Part shown: positions 38,931 through 49,300 of the stretch, one piece after another
How positions within the stretch are numbered: the first letter of the stretch is position 1
How the letters are laid out: each line of letters begins with the position of its first letter
From: Larus michahellis
Taxonomy: Eukaryota; Chordata; Aves; Charadriiformes; Laridae
Reading direction: 5' to 3'
Length of the DNA stretch: 64,000 nt
NCBI RefSeq assembly: GCF_964199755.1
Contig: NC_133901.1
Location: forward strand, 27,182,397 to 27,246,396
Program-made: the position numbers and the translations under genes
Notes under the pieces: generated by a model
Seen by the model: only the letters and a program-made list of their open reading frames with translations
Told to the model about the DNA's origin: nothing
The model's database searches: none

Positions 38931-41900
38931 TTACATGCATTCTCAAGTGTGAGCTTTCATTACATCCCAGAGAGATTGAGAGTGAATTAGGCAATAGGAT
39001 GCTGTCCTTTGAAAGACATATACAGGAATAATTCATTAGAGTGGATGCATTGCCAAAGATACCTGTGAGTTGTGCTAATTGGGTGTTGCAGTGTGCCTTT
39101 CCCAACTGTCTCCTCTCCTTAGTAGGTGACAGGGTTGTCAGTTGTGGGATACTTAGTCTTCTAAGGGCCTGAATCAGGATTAATAGCATCTTTTAACAAG
39201 AAAGAGTTGAACTTTTGATTCAGTCCAGTGTGGTGATGATAATTTTTTGATATGGAGAATGCTGTTTCTTCTTGTATCAAACGTGGTCACTTCTATAGGA
39301 AAAAAAAGAGTAAGCATTTAGATACTTCTGACGTCTAAAGTCACTTACTGTAGCTTTAAATTTGGCTTCCAAGACTAGGATTTCAAAAATTAGTTTGCAC
39401 CCTTTATGTACCAGCTTGCAGTGTTCAGGCTGTTGGAATATCTGCACCGACCTGTATTTCAAACTGACCAGCTGATGGCTGCTCTGCCCCAGCGAGGGCA
39501 GCAAAGTCGTGCTGAGTGGCAGCACTCGGCAAAGCAGCGTTGCCTTCAGACTGGAGCATGAATGGGTCAGAACCTGACCAATGCGTATGGGTAATGCAGA
39601 TGTCTTCTACGATGCTGTGAAACAGATTACTGGTACTTTGTTACAAGTACCCGCAATTAAGGCAGAATCCATCAGAAGCAGCTCTAAAATGAGCTAATGT
39701 CCTGCCCTCCTCTCCTACACTTTGTGTCCAAAACGTTTTTATTTTGGTGCTCAGTGGGGGTACTTTGCACCTTACAATGCCTGCAAAGCATTTTGTTTAA
39801 TAAACAAAAAAACCCCTGCTTCGCTAACTTCCAGGAAACACCTTTCCTGTAATGGCTTCCAAAATCCTGGATGAAATGGGTATGTAGCTTTGAGGGAGGT
39901 ACAGTAGACGTAAATCCATGAAGAAGTTTTTAAATGAAACCTCAGAATATATAGTAGGTCCCTTCATCAGTAATGATTTTGAGCTGCCTGAGTGATCTCT
40001 CTTTTCATGCCACCAAGCCCCCAAATCTTAGATGCCATTTTGGAACTTGTACTAGTCAAAAATTCTGTTCGTGTTCCTTCATCTCGCTCACCTGGAGTGC
40101 AACCCAAGATACCTGACACTGCTTTTAACTGAAAGGCTGGTTTACTTAATTTTATCCAGGCTTACATTTTCATGCATTTTAGAAGCTAAAATAGCTTTTA
40201 AGTTCACTTTGCAGTAACTAGAGATGCTCTATATAGACTTTTTTACAGAAGGATATCTGATCTCCTTCTATTGTGGAAATATCAATTATAGTTGCCTGCT
40301 GAATGGGGACAAAAGAAGGAATGCCTTTTCCCTTTTTACCTTTGATGGGGACTTAGGTTGCATGCAGGTCTTGATCTTGGGGTGCATACAGTAAAGCCTC
40401 GTTCGTACAGTAGAGAGTGATATAAAGAGGAAACAAAAGACACGCAGCCCTTACTAATGTGGACATTGAGCTCCACGGCATCATAATTGTGAAGCTTCTT
40501 GCACAGGTTTAAGTCCTCAAGCTGCACCCTGTTCAGAGAAAATATTTTCAATATGCTTCCAGTAGGAAGATCATTTGCAAATAAGAGCCTTAACTCCGTC
40601 TTTAAAGTGTTGGGTTTTTTTTTCTGTCCTTTAAGTTTCTTTCACACAGAGTGGTACACAGTTTATGGAAACTGCAAATATTTTTTCCACAGCTCGCTCT
40701 CTTGTGTTGAACTTGTATATCTTACCAGAACTCTTTGTTTCTGTAACATGCTTTTTGTGGTGTTTACTATAATACCACCTCACAAATGTAATTATTCTGT
40801 TTGAAACCACTGTTAAGTGTTGCAACATAAATAAAACCATTGTTTTCATTACTGCCTTATGGCACTAATACTAGATGTATTGGTTTGACTTCTTGAAGCT
40901 TTTTAGAAGAAACTGTCAGTTAGTGTACAGTTTTCAGGTGTGTTCATAGATGAATATTTAAACTAATGCAATTTCCTCATCACTGCAAATGGGGAAGTAC
41001 TCTATAGCGTAGCTTTGATACACTTGTATCAAAGTGTATCCCAGTTTGTACATACTTTCAGATTTTTGTGGTTGCTTGGCATCCTAGATGTGAGGGTAGC
41101 GCTGGGAACCTGAATAGTGAATTTAAGACAGTACCACGGAAAAGGTTGCATTTTTCAAGGTAATTTTCTTTGTGTGGTGTAGGATTAAAGAAAGACTGGT
41201 CTGCCTCCTCATGGTCAGCATTGAGTAATCACCCGCTACCATTGAGCAATGGAAAATTACTAACACCAGCTACTCCTTAGAAAGTAAAACTGTATTAAAA
41301 AAAAAAAAAAAAGAGCTGGGCTCCCTTTTCAATTGCACGCTTTAAATAAAAAGTGGATTTCACAACATAAATGCAGCCTAAGTGATACAAAAATTTCTTA
41401 ACTTGCTGCTTTTGCCCTGTGGGACAGCTCACAAAACCAAACAATTGTTGCATCTGCATAACTTTCAGTTTGGATCTGACATTTCACCAGTCTTCAAAAA
41501 ATTAAAGAAACCACAATTGACTGAACCAAAAAGCTTCCCTCTGCTTCTGTGAAAGGACACCCTAACGAGGGGAGGGACAGTAAGGGTACAGCACGCATTC
41601 AGCCTCTTGGAAAGAGTCTTATGTTCCCCTTCATCCTCCCATGTTGACTGTTTCCCCTTGTGAGACCTAAAGGAAGTTGGGGAGAGAGAATGGGTAGGAT
41701 AAGAAAAAGGGAGAGAGATAAAACACAGAAGTGAAGCTTGGTGCAGGTGATGGGGCACTGGAGGGATGGAAGGTGTGAAGACTGCAGGGGGCGAGCTGGC
41801 TCCCTGGGAGCAGGTACGGCAGCTCCTCAAACTGTTGCAGGAGCTGAGCGTGAACATTGTCAACTCACGTCAGCATCCTTGTAACTGCAGGATGGAGCCT

Positions 41901-42300
41901 GTGACTTGGTGTGACATTGACATTGCTTCATCTTTGTAAAGTTTATCTTGAAGACAACAGTAACTTGCACTCCTGATGCTGCCTGTGAGGATGTGTGACA
42001 CTCTTCTCTGCCTTTGTCATTTTTACATCTGGGAACACTAAGCAGTGCCCAATTTATTAAAACTCTTTTTCTGTTTTCTCTCTAAGGCGTCAGAAATCGA
42101 GAGTGTTCCGTGGTCCTTTACTACAAAGTGGGAGAGGACCAACATGGTCCTTTTCACTCTATGATGCAGCCCTCTGGCTGTTTCAAAAAGTATTCTCGGG
42201 CGAGTGTTCTGTACAAAACCCAAACACGGGCACTTAATATTCTTTATACGGAAAAAATCCCGCTGTCCACGTCCCTCCTTCAAAAACGACTTTGAATCTC
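38931..42300. other. PPP1R2-ACAP2 intergenic DNA
   Basis: No gene recognised. Noted items are an AATAAA at 40830-40835 (possible distal PPP1R2 end), a 20-bp near-perfect inverted repeat at 41014, an A run at 41297-41312, and a G-rich CTCF-like word at 41782-41796 (weaker than the one near PPP1R2). Open frames on both strands look like chance. Confidence 0.5.
40830..40835 (+). terminator. possible distal polyadenylation signal AATAAA
   Basis: AATAAA in AACATAAATAAAACC is followed by a U-rich stretch (CATTGTTTTCATT). With no gene in between, it could serve a long PPP1R2 3' UTR form. Confidence 0.3.
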
Positions 42301-42736
42301 CCCCAAGTAATGCAAATCCACGGTTATGTCCAAGATCTGGAACGGAAGCACGGCGGAGACCATCCGGACCTGTAACTTCTCCGCGGTGGCTCCGAAGTTG
42401 CCCGCCGGGGGAGCGGGATGCTGGGTGCCCTCCCACCGACCCGGCTCTCTCCAGCCGCCCCGGCTGCTCCGGGCGGCGGCCGGCCGCCACCAGGCCTCAC
42501 CTGCTCAGGTGGGCGCCGGGCCTTCCCGCGCGCGTCTTATCCCCGAGGGAGAAGTTCCCCTGCTTAATTAATGCCTTTAATTAAAAAAATTAATCCGTTA
42601 AAGCCGAGTAGCTGGGCAGCACCTGACGGCGCCTCAGGAGACAGCCCGTCCCCGGGGAACGTCATCCGTCGGAGCGACAGGCGCACCAGCCTATCGCAGC
42701 TCTGGAACCGCCCCCTCAGTGTTTATGAGCGCTGGG

Positions 42737-43059
42737 ATTGGTCTTCCAGGTAGCCGTGGCCAGTGGAGTTTGCCAATTGGTGGGAAGCCAGCGGCTGTTT
42801 TCCCGTTGGCTCAGCAGGCTGTCACTCTTTAGGACGCCCGATGAGGAAGTAATCCCTGCGGCATCAGGCGGTTGGCTGCCTCCGCTGAGTGGCCCACTGT
42901 TATGCCCGCCCCTCTCGCCTTGTGAATGGCCAGAGCGCTCCCCCGCTCCTGCAACTGGATGGGCTGACTGTCCTTCCCCTGCCCTACGCCGGTTTGGGAG
43001 AAGCCCCGCCTGCTCTTGCGTCTTATTGGCTGTTTCTGCTAGGAGCTGCTGTCCATTGG
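42737..43059 (+). promoter_or_regulatory. ACAP2: cluster of four inverted CCAAT (NF-Y type) boxes
   Basis: ATTGG pentamers at 42737-42741, 42776-42780, 43025-43029 and 43055-43059. The last two sit 30 bp apart, about three helical turns, and both read ATTGGCT, a strong NF-Y flank. Binding is inferred from sequence. Confidence 0.55.
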
Positions 43060-43168
43060 CTATCTGGGCCGTCAGTCACGGTCGGGCGCGGGAGGCGGGC
43101 AGAGGGGTTGCTCGGCGCGGCGTTCCCGCAGCAGCCGCCGGGCCCCACCGCCCCTCCATAAGCGCCGC

Positions 43169-43198
43169 CCCCGCCTAGCCCCGCCTAGCCCCGCCTGG
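43169..43198 (+). repeat. 10-bp tandem repeat of GC boxes
   Basis: Three adjacent copies of CCCCGCCTAG (the third is CCCCGCCTGG), each containing an Sp1/KLF-type CCCCGCC. They lie about 100 bp before the ACAP2 start codon and so probably in the core promoter or 5' UTR. Confidence 0.7.
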
Positions 43199-43295
43199 CG
43201 GCCGGCCTCCGGCCTCGGCTCGCGTCGCCTCGCCTCGGGCTCACCACCAGCAGTAGCAGCGGAGGAGGCAGCGGGGCCCTCCGCGGCAGGGGAAG

Positions 43296-43348
43296 ATGAA
43301 GGTGACCGTGGACTTCGAGGAGTGCCTGAAGGACTCGCCGCGCTTCAG
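43296..43348 (+). CDS. ACAP2: ACAP2 coding exon 1
   Basis: 53 nt: 17 codons plus two bases of Arg18, with the donor CAG|GTGCC. The ATG is chosen because the peptide matches the ACAP2 N-terminus directly. Long proline-rich frames on the opposite strand here only mirror the G-rich island. Confidence 0.95.
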
Positions 43349-46300
43349 GTGCCGCCAGCGAGGGGCCGGGCTGAGGCCGTGCGGGAGGAGCAGACAGGCC
43401 GCGGTGGAGCGGCGGGGTGTTGTTGTTGGGGGGCGGGAAGCGGAGGGCGGGTGTCTGCGGGGGGACAGGCCGCGGGGCGGGGCGGGGAAGGGGCTGCTGG
43501 GGCGGGCCAGGGGGAGCTGTGAGGGCCCTGGGGGGTGACAGGCGGCGGCGAGCTGTGGGCAACCGGCTCTGTGGAGAGTGGCGGGCTGGGGCCGTTGTGG
43601 GGAGGTGGTTATGTCGGACGGGTGGCGGACAGGCTGAGGGGGGACTGTCTGTGGGGGACAGGGCGGGGGCCGCGTGTGTGGAGGGGGTGTCTGCGAGGGG
43701 CTGGGGGGCCATGTGTGAGGAAGCGGCTGCTGTGGGGCTCTGTGGGACGAGGGGCCTGCTGGAGCGTGTGGGGGTCTGTGGGAAGGAGTGGGATGTGGGT
43801 GGTGGAAGGAAGGGGGGCGGCGTGGGCAGTGTGCGGGGTCGGGGCTCATGTGGAGGCAGCAGAGTCTGCAGCGGACACGGCCGGGGGCAGCGGCCTGTGA
43901 GCAGATGTGGGGGGTGAAGGGTGGCAACAGCTGGTGCAGGAAACGCTCGGCAGCCGCAGCAATGCCCGCCTGGGCTCCAGAGCGTGAGCACCCTGGGGTC
44001 CATCTCCGGCTCTTCAGAGCTGTGCTGACACTTTGGTTCCCAGCGTCTCCCGCCTGTGTCTGCTGCATGCGTCTGTGCTCAGTCTGCCCGCTATTGGGGT
44101 GCCAGTACTAAACAAGCTCAGTATAATCTTACTTCCCGTTGTCAGACAGGACCTGTACTCTTTGTTTTTCCCCAGCGGAGTGACCACTTGTCTGTCATTG
44201 CTGTAGGTTTACTTCTGCTTATGTTGGGCAACTTTCCCCTTCATCTTTCCCTATGTTTTTATTCACTCGATAGATATATTTTACACCATTGTATCTACTC
44301 AGCATAATTCTGCCTCTCTGTTGGATGCATGGCTGCTCTGTGCATGTAGGCCTAATTTCCATGCCTGGTATCACCTGCTAGCTGATGGAGAGGCAAACTG
44401 CTCCATGGCTTGATGTGATGTGTCACTGCTGTACCTTCCTGTCCTGTGCTGAGCCCATGTTTGGAGTGTCTGTGGCTCTGTGGTTGGCACAGGCTGGGTG
44501 AGCTCTATCTGTTGAGGGAACTAGTCCTGCTCTTCCTCTGGTCTCTGGCTGTGTGTTTGTGCCTCCTCTTTGTGTCAGCTTTAGCAATTGCGTGTTTCTG
44601 GGATGTGGAGGAAGTTGAAGAAGGTTGTTTGAATGGCTTAGCACTACCAGAAGTTGGAGTTCCTGTTCTTCCCTCTTTTGCTCCTGTCTCTGCTGCCGGA
44701 TGGTTCCTGGCTGCTTCTGCCACGGGTTTTTCTGGTGACTGTGACTTGTACTGTTGGATCCTTCAGTGAGATAGCTGCCCTGCCAGAAGAGACTGGGTGG
44801 TTTTCTACTAGGTTAGTGAGTTGAGTCAGCATTGCAAGGGGTGTGAAACATACTAAAGCTTATGGGGAGGAGGAAGAGGAAACTTCACTGTCAGAAGTAA
44901 GGCTAGAGGAAGGTAGTGGGGAGTGAGACCTCACCTGAGGCATTGGGGAGGGTTTATATTGGCTTAGCTGTTCCACAGAGCTTTGCCCTGAGTTGGGTAT
45001 GCTTGCTAGTACATGTACTTTCTGGCACAACTATATTTAATGTGAATTCATCCTATTTGGTGACAATGCAGTCTTAGATTGGCTTAATTTAACCATGAAC
45101 TATACCATTAAATAGAATTATTTTTTTAATTAGTGATACCTGCTGAAGTATAGAATATACTTACGAAAGCAGTAAGTTGTGGCTAAAACTTGTTAGCAGA
45201 AGTGTGCTGCTATCTCTTCAAGTTAAGACGTACTAGTTCATTTGAACACACTTTGTATCATTCTCCTTTTGATTCCTTTCATTCAAGGAGAGAAACTGTG
45301 GAAAACCCTTTGCCAGGGTTTTCTAGTACATTGTGGTCTTTCTGACAGTCTCTGATACTACTACCTCTGGAGAAATTGCAGAAAACCTTATGGTGTAATC
45401 ACTTGATGCCACAAAAACATCCTTCTAACCTTTAAATGATATGAGGTGGTTAAAATCATGAAGCAAAAATCCTGTAGTATTTCTGAAAAAAGTTTGTATC
45501 TTTCATTATTATTAGTATTTGCAGTTATAACTTTGCTCATTCTTAATGTTAATATGAGTTACCTAAACCAAATACTAGAAACCTTCTAAATGATGTTTAC
45601 TGCAGTGGTTTTGTTAAGGAGGGGTAGAGGCACTGATGTAGAGCAAGGTCAAGACAAAGTCCCAGCGTTCTTGCAGGGAGTAGTGTGGACATAAGGCACC
45701 TTCCTGTGCTGTGTTCCTTATCTTATAGCAAAGCAGAGTTGCAGCTTTCTCCTGACCTTGCTGAGCAGATGGGTGTAGTCTCCGTCCTTCCCATCAGTAT
45801 ACCTGTTAGAGCAGTTAAATAAACCTGTTGGGAGGCATATAGTGTATAGAAATGTCATGGTTTACTTTCTTATAGTCATGGAGAGTACTGGGAGGACGTG
45901 GGTGAATCAGAGTTCCTGAGTCACCAAATCCCTGTTTTCACAGGGAGCTATTTATCTTTTAAAACATGCTACTACATACAGCTTCAGACACATGACATTC
46001 TTGCTTATCTGTGTCTCATGAAGTTCATGTTGATCTCTTTTGGCTTTGAGATGCAATTGGGAATATCATAGTTACCCAAATCAACAGAATAAGTTTGCTT
46101 GCTTGCTTAAAATGCATATGAAGGGAGCATGGGTTGTTGCTGTTGAGTTTGCTGTTATGTGATTAGGTAATAATGGCTATAAAGATTCATGTCAGAAGTA
46201 TGATGGGCTATTTCATAGTAAGGCATGCGTTTTTTTCCCCTCCAGTAGATAAAGAAATCTTTGAGTTATAAAACCTGAAGCAGTGATGGCCTATTGTTTT

Positions 46301-49300
46301 TAAACTTAGGACATACCAGATCAATTTGGGGTTGGAAACTTGAGGTTTAGAAACTGATTTTGAAAAGGGTCATGGAAAAGGCTGTGAATTCAGGCACACT
46401 CTTGCAAATTTGCAATCGTTTTTTTTTAACCTACTTTGAAAACAATCTCACTGAAGTCACATGCTTTTCCTTCATGACTCCCTCTCTTAAAGTATGGACA
46501 GACCAAAGATCTAGCAAGGAAATGCATTTGCAGTTCTACAATGTGTGGATCACTTCCCATCAAATGAAGTTGCTTGGGGAGGGGCCTCGGAGCGGTCCTT
46601 GAGCACTAAGAACTGAGCTGTGCTGGCAAGTTCTATGTATATAATCAGGAATTCCTGGAGTCCTTTTTATATATGCAAATAGTAATGTGAAATAATACTT
46701 TCTCCTTATCTTCAAACAATGAGAATTTCAGTTTCAGAGTTTAATGGAGCAGGCTTTTACACTGATGTTTCACTTTTGATTTTTTTTTTTTCTAACCTAA
46801 GAACATTTTCTCTTAATGAGTGAGCCACATGAATCACTCTGAACCTAAATTTTTAGAAAGGAGAAGCAAGTTTAAGTGATGTGGAACAGCTGCTGTAAGT
46901 AACAGTTAACAATCCTGATAAACAACAAATAATGGAAAAAGCAAATTTCTCTTGGTTGTGATGTGTGCAATCGTAAGAACGCTCTAGAAGAACCTTCAGT
47001 ATGTTCCAATCTTTAAAAATGCATCAGTAAAAGCTGTGTATTTTTGAGGTCACTTCTTTGTCCTTATCTGTCACTGTTGGTGAAGTTTAACATTTTTTTG
47101 TATTTAATTTTGTATTCACTTCCTGAGACCCCAGCTGCAGAACAGATGATGGATGAATGAGGTGTGTGAAAGAATATAAATGAAACTGTTGCCAATTACC
47201 ATTCTTGGTAAAAGTATATCCTGGGTAGAACTGGTGGTTCTAGTGTAGTCCCTTCAAAGGGACTTGTCTGAGGAGTCTTCCATTTCGATTGAACTAAAGC
47301 ATTGCTTTGTGCAGGCCGCCTTGCAGTGTGAGACTGGCTGTCACTGAAGCTCCCTGGTATCTGTGTTCATTTTCTTCTTCTGAGGCTTTGATTCTGGTCT
47401 ATGAAAGCAGGGCCAGCTGAGATGTACCGCATGCTTATGTAGGGGATGCAGGCTGAATAGGTCGTTAATGCCACTTTGTGGCTTTCCAGATTTGTTTGTT
47501 TTTTTTTTTTCCTCTCTTCTGTAGTACTGTGTAACCAAAATTTAGTCACTAAGCACCTGTTTCCCAGGTGACAGGAAGTGTTTTGTCACTTTAAAACACT
47601 TTAAAACAGAAGAAAGTGACTTATTTAACCTATTTGGAATAGGTCTTGTTCAGTAGTCAGAGAAATTATTGTGTGTGCCTAACCTATTATACTTTGGTTT
47701 GCTTACTACTTTCTGAAGAACATGTAGAAATTGAAACATCAGTAAACACAGCTTCTGTGTTGGAGGGTTCCAGCGGGTACGATGCTGCAGTGCAGCCTGC
47801 TTCTCAACCTGCTGTGTCCCAGTCCTGCCAGCAGCGAGTAAACCCCTCTGATCCAGCAGGGGTTATAGTGTGGGTAACCTGCGTGCGGTTATGGTACTGT
47901 TGAAGTCACTGAGGCTGCTCGTGTGGATGAACTCAGCAACATATAAGGTATTAAGAGGATTGTGACCAAGAACTCCGCCTGTGTACAAAATCTGTTTGTT
48001 TTGCCCAGACTTACCTAGATGTTTGAGGAGGAATTTCCAAATAATTGTTTGGTCTGGGCTTTCTTCCCTTGGTACTTAGGACTGAAAAGCAAGTTCGTAA
48101 CTTACTTGGCAAGGCAGGGTAGAAAGTATTGCAGAACAACAGAAAAAGAAAGAAACAGTAAGTTGAAAAAGAAAGCTGCCAAACATTTGTTAAGTTTGTG
48201 TTTACCATTTTTCATACTTAAATGGTTGGTATGTTTATAACTTCCAGTATGTGATTGTAGAATAGCACTTGCCATAGCTGAAATGTAGTGACGTGGAGGA
48301 CAATCTTAGCAGGATGCTGGTGGGTTACACGTGTACAGCATCTCTGTCCGTACGACTAGGAGTCTGATGGAGTTAGTTAAACAGAGTGCTTCCAGATTTA
48401 GAATTCTCGACTTTTGTGGAGATGACAGTGAATGTGCTGTTCTATTCAGACTCTAGTCAATGATTTATTTATTTTTAAATCTGTGAATACATTCTCCTTT
48501 TTTTAGGTCAATTATTTTCTGAATGTACATTTGAAAGATGTATTGAAAGGTAGGACCCAATGCTAAAGCATTTTATTCTATGGTAATCATACCAGAATAA
48601 AGAAGTTTCATCGAAGATCCCTCAAATACATTTCATCAAAATCTCTCATACCGAAATCTTTTAAAGCCTTTTCAAATTTAGTACTAAGTTGTTACAGTCT
48701 TTCCTAATAGAGATTAGAGAAATGTGTCCTGAAATCAGGTTGTCTTGGTTTGGGTTTTGCACCTAAATTGTTTTAATTTAAAAAAAAAAAAAAAGGTTGG
48801 CTGTTGTGATTATGACTTACAAAGGTTAAGGTTTTTAATGCTGATTCTGGTTGTTTCTTTGTTTGATTATGATTTATGTTAAGTATCAGCAAACTGAAGA
48901 ATCTTAACCATATCTCAAATTGCTAGTATGAACTTAAAATGTTAATTTCCTTGGTTTTGGTTTTTTTAAGCTTTTATCTGGGAATAAAAGAAGGGAGCTT
49001 ACCATGGGAAGTGGTAACAAAATCTGCTAGCCATCACGATGTTGCTGTAGCACAGCAGCAGGATGAATTGCTGAAGAATTGGTATTAATTAAGTCTGTGC
49101 AACTGATCTTTAATGAGTACTTGCAGAATTAAAAGGACAGCTTATTTATGCGTGTGTGTGCGCAATGTAACTGTAATTATACAAGCTCTTGCAGTCATTC
49201 ACGTTCTAAATATAGATTTGAAGAGGTTTGATTCTTTAGCCTGGAGTGTCTCATTTATGTTGGCTAAGCACATCTCAAGTAATTACATTAAGAACTAAAG

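Larger units (their letters stand above)
42330..43960 (+). promoter_or_regulatory. ACAP2: CpG-island promoter of ACAP2
   Basis: CpG-dense region around the first ACAP2 exon, without a TATA box. It holds four ATTGG (inverted CCAAT) boxes at 42737, 42776, 43025 and 43055, three tandem CCCCGCC boxes at 43169-43198, and G-rich intron sequence downstream of the exon. The transcription start probably lies between about 43060 and 43290. Confidence 0.75.

Noticed and set aside
39488-39505. CCCCAGCGAGGGCAGC as a further CTCF-like site
   Set aside because: It deviates from the core (GAGGG in place of AGGGGG) and adds little beyond the better match at 25695.
42310-42317. ATGCAAAT octamer (POU factor site) upstream of ACAP2
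   Set aside because: An exact octamer, but an 8-mer is expected by chance about once per window of this size and no partner site is seen.
42038-42490. 150-codon minus-strand and 61-codon plus-strand frames upstream of ACAP2
   Set aside because: No motif, no splice partner and no polyadenylation signal; probably chance frames at the edge of the CpG island. A divergent promoter transcript remains possible but is not supported by sequence alone.
43185-44068. Proline-rich open frames of 272 and 275 codons on the minus strand
   Set aside because: They are the complement of the G-rich ACAP2 CpG island, are low in complexity, and overlap ACAP2 exon 1 in antisense.
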